Positions 9,767 to 20,995 of a stretch of DNA of 64,000 nt are shown in pieces. Numbering within the stretch: position 1 is the first letter of the stretch; each line of letters begins with the position of its first letter. Origin of the DNA: Pararhizobium polonicum (GTDB taxonomy: Bacteria; Pseudomonadota; Alphaproteobacteria; Rhizobiales; Rhizobiaceae); assembly GCF_001687365.1 (NCBI RefSeq), contig NZ_LGLV01000010.1:124001-188000 (forward strand), given 5' to 3'. Both the position numbers and the translations under genes were made by a program. The notes beneath the pieces were generated by a model, which had not been told where the DNA came from, ran no database searches, and saw nothing but the letters and a program-made list of their open reading frames with translations.

Positions 9767-10060
9767 ATGCTGTTTGCCGTTTTGTGCACGGACAAGCCGA
9801 ACGCCCTGCAAGTGCGGATGGATACCCGTCCGGAGCACGTCGACTTCCTCAATGATCTCAACGCGAAGGGCGGGCTTGCCTTTGCCGGACCGTTCCTTGA
9901 TGACGCCGGCAAGCCGAACGGCAGCCTTGTGGTGATCCAGGCGGAGACGATCGAAGACGCGCGCGCCATCGCGGCGGCCGATCCCTATGCCAAGGCAGGC
10001 CTCTTCGCCAATGTCGATATCAAGCCCTGGAACTGGGTCTTCAACAAGCCGGAGGCCTGA
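9767..10060 (+). CDS. YciI family protein
   Basis: This 97-residue cytosolic protein has the ferredoxin-like YCII fold. It begins MLFAVLCTDKPNALQVR and has the conserved His of RPEHVDFL, a GPFLDDAGKPNGSL turn and a DPYAKAGLF segment. Rhizobial members sit just after gpsA, as here. The reaction is unknown; the fold is related to dehydrochlorinases and muconolactone isomerases. The ATG at 9767 has AAGGAG six bases upstream. It ends 2 bp before the next gene. Confidence 0.88.
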   Translation: MLFAVLCTDKPNALQVRMDTRPEHVDFLNDLNAKGGLAFAGPFLDDAGKPNGSLVVIQAETIEDARAIAAADPYAKAGLFANVDIKPWNWVFNKPEA

Positions 10061-10062
10061 GC

Positions 10063-10494
10063 GTGGGGTACTGGCTTTACAAGTCCGAGCCGTTCAAATG
10101 GTCGTGGGCGATGCAGAAGGATGCGGGCGAGAAGGGCACCGAATGGACCGGCGTGCGCAACTATCTGGCGCGCAACAACATGCGGGCGATGCAGATCGGC
10201 GATAAGGGCTTCTTCTACCACTCGAACGAGGGGCTGGAGATTGTCGGCATTACCGAAGTTTGCGCGCTCTCCCATCCGGATTCGACTGCCGAAGGCGATC
10301 CCAAATGGGACTGCGTCGATATCCGGGCGGTCTGCGACCTGCCGAAACCGGTATCGCTGAAGGACATCAAGGCCAATCCGAAATTCGAAAAAATGGCACT
10401 GGTCACCTCGATGCGGCTGTCGGTCCAGCCGGTGACCGAGGATGAATATCTGGAGATTTGCCGGCTTGGCGGGTTGGACAACCCGCCGCGCTGA
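10063..10494 (+). CDS. EVE domain-containing protein
   Basis: The 143-residue protein is a single EVE (PUA-like) domain with the family signatures YWLYKSEP, the WTGVRNYLARN segment and GFFYHSN. EVE domains bind modified bases in DNA or RNA, and stand-alone versions are widespread in proteobacteria with no fixed role. The start is GTG at 10063, supported by the conserved N terminus; only 2 bp separate it from yciI. It is part of the tsaD-gpsA-yciI cluster, so a link to RNA modification is possible but inferred. Confidence 0.9.
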   Translation: MGYWLYKSEPFKWSWAMQKDAGEKGTEWTGVRNYLARNNMRAMQIGDKGFFYHSNEGLEIVGITEVCALSHPDSTAEGDPKWDCVDIRAVCDLPKPVSLKDIKANPKFEKMALVTSMRLSVQPVTEDEYLEICRLGGLDNPPR

Positions 10495-10534
10495 TATCGC
10501 CTGATGTGGCATATTGGCGGTTCACCCAGATTTT

Positions 10535-10653
10535 CCGTCATTCCTGTGCTTGTCACAGGAATCCAGCCACGCGATGTCCATCGCGTGAAAGGAGTCCTTT
10601 AGCGGCGCAGACGCGCCGCTGCTGGATCCCCGCCACAAGGGCGAGGATGACGG
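10535..10653. repeat. palindromic intergenic repeat (CCGTCATCC...GGATGACGG type)
   Basis: A 119-bp element has imperfect inverted ends: CCGTCATTCCTGTGCTTGTC on the left and a complementary arm ending GCGAGGATGACGG on the right. It contains an inner palindrome around AGCGGCGCAGACGCGCCGCT. It resembles the short mobile palindromic repeats scattered between genes in rhizobia. It lies between the EVE gene and the methyltransferase gene, and could fold in RNA as a cruciform-like structure. Confidence 0.7.
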
Positions 10654-10715
10654 AGGCGTGGGGAGTGCCGGCCGCCAAAACCACCTACCTGCCAGACAGT
10701 AACCGGACCTCACCC

Positions 10716-11381
10716 GTGAAAACCGAGCCCGAAACCTTCATCCGCGCCAATACCGGTGTCATGACGCCGCCGCATGTGCCGGAGATCCGGCTGCATCTGG
10801 CCAGCGAAGCGCATGACCTCTGGCTGAAGACCGAGGAAGAGCTGGAGGAAATCGGCCTGCCGCCGCCGTTCTGGGCTTTTGCCTGGGCGGGCGGGCAGGG
10901 GCTGGCGCGGCATATTCTCGATCATCCCGGGCTGGTGGCGGGAAAACGGGTCGTCGATTTCGCTTCCGGCTCCGGCCTTGTGGCGATCGCCGCGATGAAG
11001 GCGGGCGCGGCGTCGGTCGTTGCCGCCGATATCGATCCCTGGACGCAAACGGCGATCCGCCTGAACGCCGCGCTCAACGATGTGGCGGTCTCGGTCTCGC
11101 CAGCCGATATGATCGGCCATGCGCGCGGGGCGGATGTCTATCTTGCCGGCGACGTGTTCTATGACAGCGCCTTTGCCGGCCGGCTGGTGCCGTGGTTTGC
11201 CGCGCTCGTCGAGCAGGGCGCCACCGTTCTGGTCGGAGATCCCGGCCGCGCCTATTGCCCGCGCGAGCGGATGGAGATGCTGGCGACCTATCAGGTGCCG
11301 GTGACGCGGGCGCTGGAGGACAGCGAGGTCAAGAAGACCACGGTCTGGCGCTTCAACGGGCCGGCGATCAGCGGCGGATGA
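10716..11381 (+). CDS. class I SAM-dependent methyltransferase (COG3897-like)
   Basis: The 221-residue protein has a Rossmann-type methyltransferase core. Motif I is RVVDFASGSGLVAIAA (about residues 81-96), and acidic motif II is VVAADIDPWT. The region PPPFWAFAWAGGQGLAR before the core is typical of COG3897 (nicotinamide N-methyltransferase-like / protein-lysine methyltransferases such as ETF-beta lysine methyltransferase). I chose GTG 10716 because PETFIRANTG precedes the conserved APPHVPEIRL-like stretch in relatives; ATG 10761 is possible. The substrate is not determined. Its 3' end overlaps the convergent gene by 14 bp. Confidence 0.8.
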   Translation: MKTEPETFIRANTGVMTPPHVPEIRLHLASEAHDLWLKTEEELEEIGLPPPFWAFAWAGGQGLARHILDHPGLVAGKRVVDFASGSGLVAIAAMKAGAASVVAADIDPWTQTAIRLNAALNDVAVSVSPADMIGHARGADVYLAGDVFYDSAFAGRLVPWFAALVEQGATVLVGDPGRAYCPRERMEMLATYQVPVTRALEDSEVKKTTVWRFNGPAISGG

Positions 11382-11955
11382 CGCAGACGCCGGATTCCCA
11401 GGAGCAGGCGCGGCCGCTCGTCGAAGGGTTGACCGTTATGATCTTCGGGCGCGGGTTGCGGTAATCCTGATCGGTGTTGCCGGGATAATAGCCGTAAGCA
11501 TCGCGCTCGGACCGGAAATAGATGCCGTTGCCGGGATCGGTCCAGGCGGACAGGCCGCCGAAATAGGTGCCGCCCCTGGTTTTCGACGGAAAGCCGTCGC
11601 CGCCATAGGCGGGTTCCCAATAGTTGCTGTCGTTGCGGCGATATTCGCGCACGACGATCTGGCGGTTCGGACGGCGGTCACGGACATAGTCGCGCTCGAC
11701 ATGCCGCCGCTCGGCGCTCCTGCCGGACAGGCGCACATTGCGGTTGCGGCGGTGATGGTGGTCGGCGCTGATGCCGGAGATCGCTTCCTGGCGGTTGTGT
11801 TGCGGGCGATCGTGCTGCGGCCGCTCATGATGGCGGCGGACGAAGTGGCCTTCGCCATTGCGGTCGCGTGCTTCGGCAAAATCGGCGAACGGAAGGATCA
11901 GGGCCACGGCCATGATCAACACTTTCGTCGCATTCGGCATGATGATTGGACGCAT
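11368..11955 (-). CDS. hypothetical secreted His/Arg-rich protein
   Basis: The 195-residue protein has an N-terminal signal peptide (hydrophobic core about residues 10-26, likely cleavage after FAEA). A His/Arg/Gln-rich low-complexity region follows (HHERPQHDRPQHNR), then a more ordered half rich in Tyr, Asn and Gly. It ends with two cysteines in CSWESGVC that could form a disulfide. The start at 11955 has GGAGGG ten bases upstream. I do not recognise a family. The His-rich part could bind metal, but that is speculation. Confidence 0.7.
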   Translation of the reverse strand: MRPIIMPNATKVLIMAVALILPFADFAEARDRNGEGHFVRRHHERPQHDRPQHNRQEAISGISADHHHRRNRNVRLSGRSAERRHVERDYVRDRRPNRQIVVREYRRNDSNYWEPAYGGDGFPSKTRGGTYFGGLSAWTDPGNGIYFRSERDAYGYYPGNTDQDYRNPRPKIITVNPSTSGRACSWESGVCVIRR

Positions 11956-12258
11956 ATCGTGCTGCCCTCCGGATAACTCTTAACAAATCCTTAACGGTCA
12001 ATGTGGGGCAGGCACCGGCAAAAGTCACGGTTTGCGTCGAATTTTCGCGTCTTATCGTTAATGCGGCCGGATTTTCGGGCCGTTACGGCGCCATATTTTT
12101 GTCTAATCGATTAAAATGTTTTTGCAGTGCAAACACACTTGTCGTTAATCAATATGGTGATTAAACGTCGGCTGACTGAATTGTGCACAATCATGTGCAA
12201 TACCGGATGAAAATAGTCCAGTTTTTGGGCGTGTATCCGGTTCTTCCGTGAGGTTCAG
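11956..12258 (+). promoter_or_regulatory. sdh operon upstream region with two perfect dyads
   Basis: This AT-rich 303-bp gap separates the secreted protein gene from divergent sdhC and must carry the sdh promoter. Two perfect inverted repeats stand out: TTTGCA-G-TGCAAA at 12121-12133 and ATTGTGCACAAT at 12180-12191. They are possible operators for a regulator of succinate dehydrogenase. I could not match either to a known rhizobial binding site, and no convincing -35/-10 pair was assigned. Confidence 0.4.
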
Positions 12259-12651
12259 ATGACGAATGTCACCAAAAGCCGGCCACTCTCGCCGCATCTG
12301 CAAATCTATAAGCCCATTCCCACGATGGTCATGTCCATTGTGCACCGCATCACCGGATGCGCGCTGTATTTCGGCACGATCCTGGTTGCCTGGTGGCTGA
12401 TCGCTGCCGCCAGCGGTCCGGCTTACTACGACTGGGCCATGTGGGCCTTCGGCACGATCATCGGCCAGCTCATCCTGTTCGGCTATACCTGGGCGCTGGT
12501 GCATCACCTGTTCGGCGGCATCAGACATTTCGTCTGGGATCTGGGCTATGGCTACGAGAAGCATTTTGCGACCAAGCTGGCTATTGCCAATCTGGTCGGT
12601 TCGGTCGCGGTCACGCTGGTGATCTGGATCGTCGGCTACGCGGTTCGCTGA
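12259..12651 (+). CDS. sdhC: succinate dehydrogenase cytochrome b556 subunit
   Basis: The 130-residue membrane subunit of complex II has three transmembrane helices and helps bind heme b and ubiquinone. The signature RPLSPHLQIYKP-like stretch is present as RPLSPHLQIYKPIPTM, followed by SIVHRITG. The axial heme histidine is expected in the ALVHHLFGGIRH segment near residue 85. It opens the sdhCDAB operon, and sdhD starts 15 bp after it. Confidence 0.96.
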   Translation: MTNVTKSRPLSPHLQIYKPIPTMVMSIVHRITGCALYFGTILVAWWLIAAASGPAYYDWAMWAFGTIIGQLILFGYTWALVHHLFGGIRHFVWDLGYGYEKHFATKLAIANLVGSVAVTLVIWIVGYAVR

Positions 12652-12666
12652 GAGGACAAGAATTCC

Positions 12667-13047
12667 ATGGATATGCGCACTCCCCTCGGCAAGGTCCGCG
12701 GCCTCGGTTCGGCCAAGGAAGGCACCGATCATTTCTGGCGCCAGCGGCTGACGGCCGTTGCCAACGTGCCGCTGATCATCTTCTTCGTGCTGTTCCTGAT
12801 CAAATATGCAGGAGCCCCCTATGCCGAGGTCGTCGCTGCCCTGTCGAACCCCTTCATGGCCGTGGTCATGGGGCTGGTGCTCATCTCCGGCCTCATTCAC
12901 ATGAAGCTCGGCATGCAGGTCGTCATCGAGGATTATGTCCACAACGAAGGCGCCAAGATCGTCCTCGTCATGCTCAATACGTTTTTTGCGATCGCAGTTG
13001 GCGGGCTCTGTCTTTTCGCCATCCTGAAGATCGCGTTTGCAGGGTAA
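12667..13047 (+). CDS. sdhD: succinate dehydrogenase membrane anchor subunit
   Basis: This 126-residue protein with three membrane helices is the second anchor subunit of complex II. It begins [20 protein letters not shown], the alphaproteobacterial SdhD N terminus. It has the helix with [17 protein letters not shown], which carries a histidine and the conserved Asp-Tyr pair near the quinone site. It ends 6 bp before sdhA. Confidence 0.95.
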   Translation: MDMRTPLGKVRGLGSAKEGTDHFWRQRLTAVANVPLIIFFVLFLIKYAGAPYAEVVAALSNPFMAVVMGLVLISGLIHMKLGMQVVIEDYVHNEGAKIVLVMLNTFFAIAVGGLCLFAILKIAFAG

Positions 13048-13053
13048 TTCAAA

Positions 13054-14898
13054 ATGGCACCCAATTCGTCGCTGAACATCAACGGCCGCGCCTATGAGTT
13101 CGTGGATCATTCCTATGACGTGATCGTCGTGGGCGCGGGTGGCGCCGGACTGCGCGCCACGCTCGGCATGGCCGAACAGGGCTTCAAGACGGCCTGCATC
13201 ACCAAGGTTTTCCCGACGCGCTCGCACACGGTCGCAGCCCAGGGCGGCATCGCCGCGTCGCTGACCAACATGACGCCGGACAGCTGGCAGTGGCATCTCT
13301 ACGATACGGTCAAGGGTTCCGACTGGCTCGGCGATGTCGATGCCATGCAGTATTTGACCATGGAAGCGCCGAAGGCCGTTTACGAGCTTGAACATTACGG
13401 CGTTCCGTTTTCGCGCAATGCCGAAGGCAAGATCTACCAGCGGCCGTTCGGCGGCCACATGCAGAATTACGGCGAAGGTCCGCCGGTGCAGCGCACCTGC
13501 GCCGTCGCCGACCGGACCGGTCACGCCATCCTGCACACGCTCTATGGTCAGTCGCTGAAGAACAACGCCGAATTCTTCATCGAATATTTCGCGCTCGACC
13601 TGATCATGTCGGATGACGGCAGCCGCTGCACCGGCGTCGTTGCCTGGAACCTCGACGACGGCACGATCCACCGCTTCTCCGCCAAGATGGTGGTTCTGGC
13701 GACCGGCGGCTACGGCCGCTCCTATTTCTCGGCGACCTCCGCCCATACCTGCACCGGCGACGGTGGCGGCATGGTGGCGCGCGCCGGCCTGCCCTTGCAG
13801 GACATGGAATTCGTCCAGTTCCACCCGACCGGCATCTACGGCTCGGGCTGCCTGATCACCGAAGGCGCGCGCGGCGAAGGCGGCTATCTCGTCAATTCCG
13901 AAGGCGAGCGCTTCATGGAGCGCTATGCGCCATCGGCCAAGGACCTTGCCTCGCGCGACGTGGTGTCCCGCTGCATGACGCTGGAAATCCGCGAAGGACG
14001 CGGCGTCGGCAAGAACAAGGACCATATCTACCTGCATCTCGACCATCTCGATCCGGCCGTTCTGCACGAGCGCCTGCCGGGCATTTCCGAGAGCGCCAAG
14101 ATCTTTGCCGGTGTCGATGTGACGCGCGAGCCGATCCCGGTTCTGCCGACCGTTCACTACAATATGGGCGGCATTCCGACCAATTACTGGGGCGAAGTGC
14201 TGAACGCCGACGGGGAAAATCCGGAACGCGTCCTGCCGGGCCTGATGGCCGTCGGCGAAGCCGGTTGCGCCTCGGTGCACGGGGCAAACCGTCTCGGCTC
14301 CAACTCGCTGATCGACCTGGTGGTCTTCGGCCGCGCCGCTGCAATCCGCGCCGGCGAGGTCATCGACCGGGCGGCGCCCATTCCGGCGATCAACGAAAAA
14401 GCCTGTGAAAAGATCATGACGCGCTTCGACCGGCTGCGTTTTGCCGATGGTTCGACGCCGACTGCCGTGCTGCGTGAAAAGATGCAGCGCACCATGCAGG
14501 ACGACGCCGCTGTGTTCCGCACCCAGGAATCGCTGGAAAGCGGCTGCAAGCGGATGAGCGCCATCTGGCAGGAATTGAGCGACGTCAAGGTCACCGACCG
14601 CTCGATGATCTGGAATTCCGATCTGGTGGAAACGCTGGAACTGGAAAACCTGATGGCCAATGCCATCGTCACCGTCTATGGCGCCGAAGCCCGCAAGGAA
14701 AGCCGTGGCAGCCACGCGCGTGAGGATTACACCAGCGGACCTTTCGGCGGCCGCGACGACGTCAACTGGCGCAAGCATACGCTGTCCTGGGTGAACGAGG
14801 CCGGCGAAGTCCGCCTCGACTACCGCCCGGTTCACACCGAACTTCTGGCCGAGGGCATCGATCCGAAAAAGATCGAGCCCAAGGCGCGTGTGTATTGA
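13054..14898 (+). CDS. sdhA: succinate dehydrogenase flavoprotein subunit
   Basis: This 614-residue catalytic subunit oxidises succinate to fumarate on the cytoplasmic face. The N-terminal FAD-binding motif is [13 protein letters not shown], and the histidine that carries covalent FAD is in [11 protein letters not shown]. Substrate-site segments HPTGIYG and EGARGEGG and the C-terminal HSLSWV-like region ([20 protein letters not shown]) are all present. The length is normal for the family. In this genome it is followed by a toxin-antitoxin pair before sdhB. Confidence 0.98.
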   Translation: MAPNSSLNINGRAYEFVDHSYDVIVVGAGGAGLRATLGMAEQGFKTACITKVFPTRSHTVAAQGGIAASLTNMTPDSWQWHLYDTVKGSDWLGDVDAMQYLTMEAPKAVYELEHYGVPFSRNAEGKIYQRPFGGHMQNYGEGPPVQRTCAVADRTGHAILHTLYGQSLKNNAEFFIEYFALDLIMSDDGSRCTGVVAWNLDDGTIHRFSAKMVVLATGGYGRSYFSATSAHTCTGDGGGMVARAGLPLQDMEFVQFHPTGIYGSGCLITEGARGEGGYLVNSEGERFMERYAPSAKDLASRDVVSRCMTLEIREGRGVGKNKDHIYLHLDHLDPAVLHERLPGISESAKIFAGVDVTREPIPVLPTVHYNMGGIPTNYWGEVLNADGENPERVLPGLMAVGEAGCASVHGANRLGSNSLIDLVVFGRAAAIRAGEVIDRAAPIPAINEKACEKIMTRFDRLRFADGSTPTAVLREKMQRTMQDDAAVFRTQESLESGCKRMSAIWQELSDVKVTDRSMIWNSDLVETLELENLMANAIVTVYGAEARKESRGSHAREDYTSGPFGGRDDVNWRKHTLSWVNEAGEVRLDYRPVHTELLAEGIDPKKIEPKARVY

Positions 14899-14951
14899 GG
14901 CAGCTTGTGGCAGGATGTTTCGCAACAGTTAGCTGAAACAGGATGCGTGTT

Positions 14952-15185
14952 ATGGGCGAAATGAACGTGAAGATCGATGAGAGCCTGTTCACGCGGCTTG
15001 AAGATCGTGCGCGTGCCCATAACCGCTCTCTTGATGAAGAGGTGAAGGTGCTTCTTGAGCGGGCTCTCGAAAGGCCGGAAAGAGAAAGTCTTTATGATGC
15101 GGCGCGCCGGATCGCGGCGATGACCCCGAAGGGCATCAAGCAGACCGACAGCGTGGAGATGTTGCGGGAGGATCGCGATCGGTGA
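14952..15185 (+). CDS. vapB: FitA/VapB-like ribbon-helix-helix antitoxin
   Basis: This small protein (77 residues from ATG 14952) has a ribbon-helix-helix N terminus, MNVKIDESLFTRLEDRARA, typical of FitA/VapB antitoxins that bind DNA and neutralise a PIN toxin through a C-terminal tail. In-frame ATGs at 14943, 14952 and 14961 are all possible; 14952 has AGGA eight bases upstream. Its stop overlaps the start of vapC (GTGA, 4 bp), the usual arrangement of a toxin-antitoxin pair. It lies between sdhA and sdhB, all on the same strand. Confidence 0.82.
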   Translation: MGEMNVKIDESLFTRLEDRARAHNRSLDEEVKVLLERALERPERESLYDAARRIAAMTPKGIKQTDSVEMLREDRDR

Positions 15186-15640
15186 TCTACGTCATCGATG
15201 CCTCCGTTGCCATGAAATGGTTCGTCGATGAGGGGGACCAGGCGATGGCGATGGAGATTACCAGATATGAGGGCCGTCTAGTTGCCCCTGACGTGATCTT
15301 TGCCGAAGTCGCAAATGTTTTGCGGCGGAAGATCCGTCTAGGGCAGACAACGGAAAGCCAGGCGAAGGAATCTTTGCAGATCCTGCTCCGGACCTTTCCG
15401 GATGCAACGCCATCTGCCGATCTGCTGGAGGATGCCTTCGCGCTTTCCTCGCAGCTGGATCATTCGGTTTATGACGTGCTGTATCTGGTCTGCGCGTTGC
15501 GCAAAGGCGACGCGAGCCTGATCACGGCGGACAAGAAGTTTGCGGCAAAAGGTGCCAATGCCGGTTTCGGCGACACGATTTTGAGTTTGGAAGCAGCCTA
15601 CGCTCGCTTCGAGACGGGACAGGAAGACAGGAATGGTTGA
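15182..15640 (+). CDS. vapC: VapC-type PIN domain ribonuclease toxin
   Basis: The 152-residue PIN domain protein has the four acidic metal-binding residues in place: Asp6 (VIDASV), Glu42 ([11 protein letters not shown]), Asp98 (SVYDVLYL) and Asp117 (ITADKKF). VapC toxins cut tRNA or rRNA when released from the antitoxin. It starts with GTG, overlapping the vapB stop. Its last 8 bp contain the sdhB start codon, so translation of sdhB may be coupled to that of the toxin gene. All key residues are intact, so it is probably functional. Confidence 0.88.
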   Translation: MIYVIDASVAMKWFVDEGDQAMAMEITRYEGRLVAPDVIFAEVANVLRRKIRLGQTTESQAKESLQILLRTFPDATPSADLLEDAFALSSQLDHSVYDVLYLVCALRKGDASLITADKKFAAKGANAGFGDTILSLEAAYARFETGQEDRNG

Positions 15641-16412
15641 ACTCGCTCTCCCCAAGAATTCGCAGATGACCGAAGGCAAGGTCTGGCCGAAGCCGGCCGG
15701 GGCCACCAATACCCGCGAATTCCGCATCTATCGCTGGAGCCCGGACGACGGCAAGAACCCGTCGATCGACACGTTCTATATCGATGTCGACGATTGCGGC
15801 CCGATGGTGCTGGACGCGCTGCTCTACATCAAGAACAAGATCGACCCGACGCTGACGCTGCGCCGCTCCTGCCGCGAAGGCATCTGCGGTTCCTGCGCCA
15901 TGAACATCGACGGCACCAACACGCTGGCCTGCACCAAGGGCATGGACGAGGTGAAGGGCACGGTAAAGGTTTATCCGCTGCCGCATATGCCCGTCGTCAA
16001 GGACCTGGTGCCGGACCTCACCAATTTCTACGCCCAACACCGCTCGATCGAGCCCTGGCTGAAGACGGTTTCGCCGACGCCGGCCAAGGAATGGAAGCAG
16101 AGCCACGAGGACCGCGCCAAGCTCGATGGCCTCTACGAGTGCATTCTCTGCGCCTGCTGTTCTGCCTCCTGCCCCAGCTACTGGTGGAACGGCGACCGCT
16201 ATCTCGGACCGGCCGTGCTGCTGCAGGCTTATCGCTGGCTGATCGATAGTCGCGACGAGGCCAAGGGCGAGCGCCTGGACAATCTCGAAGACCCCTTCCG
16301 CCTCTATCGCTGCCACACGATCATGAACTGCGCTCAGACCTGTCCCAAGGGCTTGAACCCGGCCAAGGCGATCGGTGAGATCAAGAAGATGATGGTCGAG
16401 CGGCGGGTTTAG
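15633..16412 (+). CDS. sdhB: succinate dehydrogenase iron-sulfur subunit
   Basis: The 259-residue electron-transfer subunit of complex II carries three iron-sulfur clusters. The 2Fe-2S ligands are in [13 protein letters not shown] with a further Cys in TLAC. The 4Fe-4S and 3Fe-4S ligands are in [16 protein letters not shown] and [15 protein letters not shown]. The start codon lies inside the last codons of vapC (8-bp overlap). It is the end of the sdh operon; a palindromic repeat follows. Confidence 0.97.
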   Translation: MVELALPKNSQMTEGKVWPKPAGATNTREFRIYRWSPDDGKNPSIDTFYIDVDDCGPMVLDALLYIKNKIDPTLTLRRSCREGICGSCAMNIDGTNTLACTKGMDEVKGTVKVYPLPHMPVVKDLVPDLTNFYAQHRSIEPWLKTVSPTPAKEWKQSHEDRAKLDGLYECILCACCSASCPSYWWNGDRYLGPAVLLQAYRWLIDSRDEAKGERLDNLEDPFRLYRCHTIMNCAQTCPKGLNPAKAIGEIKKMMVERRV

Positions 16413-16453
16413 TTTTGGTTCTTGCGCGACGCAGGTGATAGCGGGCTGGGCTT

Positions 16454-16617
16454 CCCCCCCTCTGTCACTCCGTGACATCTCCCCCTCGAGGGGGGAGATC
16501 ACTCTTTTCCCTTATCTCTTTGGTGCCTTGGTCGTCTTCGTTTCTTAGGGAAGCAGAAGTCTGCGGCTGATCTCCCCCCTTGAGGGGGAGATGTCGGCGT
16601 CGCCGACAGAGGGGGGT
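16454..16617. repeat. long inverted repeat of the CCCCCCTCTGTC / GACAGAGGGGGG type
   Basis: Two arms of about 48 bp face each other across a roughly 65-bp AT-richer centre. The left arm reads CCCCCCCTCTGTCACTCCGT then ATCTCCCCCTCGAGGGGGGA, and the right arm ends GTCGCCGACAGAGGGGGGT. Each arm also contains its own small hairpin (CTCCCCCTCGAGGGGGGAG; CTCCCCCCTTGAGGGGGAG). It lies in the 411-bp space between sdhB and the omp19-like gene, which otherwise holds only the omp19 promoter region. The same end sequence recurs at 32355-32421 and 62836-62954. Confidence 0.75.
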
Positions 16618-16823
16618 AACTTCCGCATACGCTGAACGTTCGTCGGATACTTTTAGGTATCCTCCCCACCCCGGCAACCTGCCGATGCAGCAGGAGCAAC
16701 CGTTCCAATCGTGCCACAGGTCCAAAGAATTAGCCCGTGTCTTGATTTTAAAGTTAGTTTTAAGCTAATTCCGCCTATATTCCCATGAACAAGGCTATGG
16801 CAGACATGATCGGGAGCAGAAAC

Positions 16824-17372
16824 ATGCGGACTATACATGCGGTTGCGGGACTGGCCGTGGTGCTGGCGCTGGCTGGATGTCAAAGGACGTCCATGTCCGA
16901 TTTCGGTGGAAACCCCGTGTCGCCGGCACCCTTGCAGGCGCAGCCGGTGCCGAGCGTATCGTCCGGCCAGCTTTCCGCGCCGACAGGCGATACCTCGCAG
17001 TTCCCGGCAGCGCCTGTCAGCGGCACGGCCGCGGTCGGCGGTGTGCAGGCAGCCCCGGCGGGCACCGAGGTTGCGGCTGCGGCCAACGCGCTCGACGTCA
17101 CCAAGGAATCGATGGTCGGCAACTGGCGCGTGTCGAATGCCGGCAGCTCCTGCGACATGTTCCTGACGCTCACCAATCTTGGCAGCGGTTCGCGCGGCGG
17201 CACGCGCGGTTGCGCCGGCGAACTGACGGCCATGGGCTCCTGGGAAGTGGCCGGCAAGCAGGTCGTGCTCAAGGACCGCAACGGCAATCCGCTCGCCCGC
17301 CTGTTCAAGACCGCCGATGCGCGCTTCGACGGTTCGACCAATGGCGGCCAGTCGATCAGCCTGAGCCGCTAA
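16824..17372 (+). CDS. omp19: Omp19-like outer membrane lipoprotein (AprI/Inh inhibitor family)
   Basis: This 182-residue lipoprotein has a signal peptide ending in the lipobox LALAGC, a Pro/Ala/Ser-rich linker, then an AprI/Inh-type beta-barrel domain with two cysteines (SSCDMFL and RGCAGEL). The C-terminal [16 protein letters not shown] closely parallels Brucella Omp19, an outer membrane lipoprotein with protease-inhibitor activity. I prefer ATG 16824 (GGGAG nine bases upstream, compact signal peptide) to the in-frame ATG at 16785. A clear terminator follows. Confidence 0.85.
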   Translation: MRTIHAVAGLAVVLALAGCQRTSMSDFGGNPVSPAPLQAQPVPSVSSGQLSAPTGDTSQFPAAPVSGTAAVGGVQAAPAGTEVAAAANALDVTKESMVGNWRVSNAGSSCDMFLTLTNLGSGSRGGTRGCAGELTAMGSWEVAGKQVVLKDRNGNPLARLFKTADARFDGSTNGGQSISLSR

Positions 17373-17377
17373 TCATC

Positions 17378-17402
17378 AGCCCGGCATCCGCCGGGCTTTT
17401 TT
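17378..17402 (+). terminator. rho-independent terminator after omp19
   Basis: A perfect 8-bp GC-rich stem (AGCCCGGC / GCCGGGCT) with an ATCC loop is followed directly by a run of Ts. It begins 6 bp after the omp19-like stop codon. Confidence 0.92.
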
Positions 17403-17438
17403 CTTGCCGTCGTTTCCGACACCAGACCGGTCCAGCGC

Positions 17439-18593
17439 GTGCCCAATCCGCAAGACAGCATTTCCCGAAAACTCGAGGCCATGATCGCCACCGGCGCGCT
17501 CCGGGGCGATCCGGCGCAGCTTGGCATTGCCAAACGGCTCGATCTTTTGTCGAGCGAACTGGCCTCCAGCCGCGCCCAGCGCAAGTCGAATGCGCTCGGC
17601 TGGCTGTTTGCCTCGCGCAAGAACGAGCATCCGCCGCTCAAGGGGCTTTACCTCTATGGCGGCGTCGGCCGCGGCAAGACCATGCTGATGGACCTGTTTT
17701 TCGAAACGGTGCCGATCCAGCGCAAGCGGCGGGCGCATTTCCATGAATTCATGGCCGATGTGCACGATCGCATCTTCAAGCACCGGCAGAAGCTGAAGAA
17801 CGGCGAGACGCGCCAGGCCGATCCGATCCCGCCGGTCGCCTCCGAGATCTTTGCCGAGGCCCGGCTGCTCTGCTTCGACGAATTCTCCGTCACCGACATT
17901 GCCGATGCGATGATCCTGTCGCGGTTGTTCAACGAGCTGTTCGCCAAGGGCTGCGTGCTGGTCGCCACCTCCAATGTCGAGCCGGTCAATCTCTATCGCG
18001 AGGGTCTCAATCGCGAACTCTTCCTGCCGTTCGTCGGTCTTTTGAAGGCGCATGCCGATATCGTGCCGCTGGATGCGGGAACGGATTACCGGCTTGCCAA
18101 GATGGAGGGCCTGCCGGTCTGGCTGGCGCCGCTCGGGCCGGAGGCGGATGCGGCGCTGGACGCGGCATGGGCGCTGGCGACATCGGGTCTGGAGGCCACG
18201 CATGCCGAGGTCGCCTTCAAGGGCCGCAAGATCGCGGTGCCGCTGGCGGCGGGCGATTGCGCCCGGTTTTCCTTTGCCGATCTTTGCCAGCGGCCGCTGG
18301 GGGCTGCCGATTATCTCGCCATCCTCTCGCATTACCGCACGATCTTCGTCGAAAACATCCCGCATCTGGGGCCCGAGCGCCGCAACGAGACCAAGCGTTT
18401 CATCATGCTGGTCGACACGATCTACGATCATGGCGCCCGGCTGTTCGCCTCGGCGGCAGCAGCGCCGATCGACCTTCTGACGGCGAAAAAAGGCACCGAA
18501 GGTTTTGAGTTCGATCGCACGGTTTCGCGCCTGATCGAGATGCAGAGCGCCGAATATGCCGCGAACCATCACGGGGAATCTGCGGTTTCGTGA
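17439..18593 (+). CDS. zapE: cell division protein ZapE (AFG1-like ATPase)
   Basis: The 384-residue AAA-type ATPase has Walker A GGVGRGKTMLMD (about residue 75) followed by the FHEFMADVHDRI segment typical of the AFG1/ZapE family. The Walker B is LLCFDEFSVTDIADAMIL, and the sensor region has ATSNVEP. In E. coli ZapE acts on the Z-ring under stress; the mitochondrial relative AFG1/LACE1 supports respiratory complex turnover. The start is GTG 17439, placed by the conserved N terminus. It lies between omp19 and mdh on the same strand. Confidence 0.93.
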   Translation: MPNPQDSISRKLEAMIATGALRGDPAQLGIAKRLDLLSSELASSRAQRKSNALGWLFASRKNEHPPLKGLYLYGGVGRGKTMLMDLFFETVPIQRKRRAHFHEFMADVHDRIFKHRQKLKNGETRQADPIPPVASEIFAEARLLCFDEFSVTDIADAMILSRLFNELFAKGCVLVATSNVEPVNLYREGLNRELFLPFVGLLKAHADIVPLDAGTDYRLAKMEGLPVWLAPLGPEADAALDAAWALATSGLEATHAEVAFKGRKIAVPLAAGDCARFSFADLCQRPLGAADYLAILSHYRTIFVENIPHLGPERRNETKRFIMLVDTIYDHGARLFASAAAAPIDLLTAKKGTEGFEFDRTVSRLIEMQSAEYAANHHGESAVS

Positions 18594-18610
18594 CAAATTG
18601 ACGACGAAAC

Positions 18611-18630
18611 TTCTTACGCTTACGTAAGAA
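18611..18630. promoter_or_regulatory. perfect dyad upstream of mdh
   Basis: TTCTTACG-CTTA-CGTAAGAA is a perfect 8-bp inverted repeat in the 195-bp AT-rich gap before mdh. It begins 17 bp after the zapE stop. It may be an operator for the TCA gene block; there is no T-run, so it is not a standard terminator. No regulator is assigned. Confidence 0.45.
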
Positions 18631-18701
18631 ATTTATGATCTAACCGATTGAAATCGTTCCACCCAAAACTATCTGTTGATATTTTAGATTTGGGCGTTTA
18701 A

Positions 18702-19751
<1,050 letters not shown>

Positions 19752-19783
19752 TTCGCCCGCCGGCTTAAACAGGAAATCTCCCC

Positions 19784-20977
<1,194 letters not shown>

Positions 20978-20995
20978 TTTGAAGGACCCGAATTC

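Noticed and set aside
12145-14925. A long open frame opposite sdhC, sdhD and sdhA
   Set aside because: Composition is that of an antisense shadow, and the coding strand carries full sdh motifs.
16454-16617. CRISPR array or IS element
   Set aside because: There are only two inverted arms around one centre, with no direct repeat-spacer pattern and no transposase frame.
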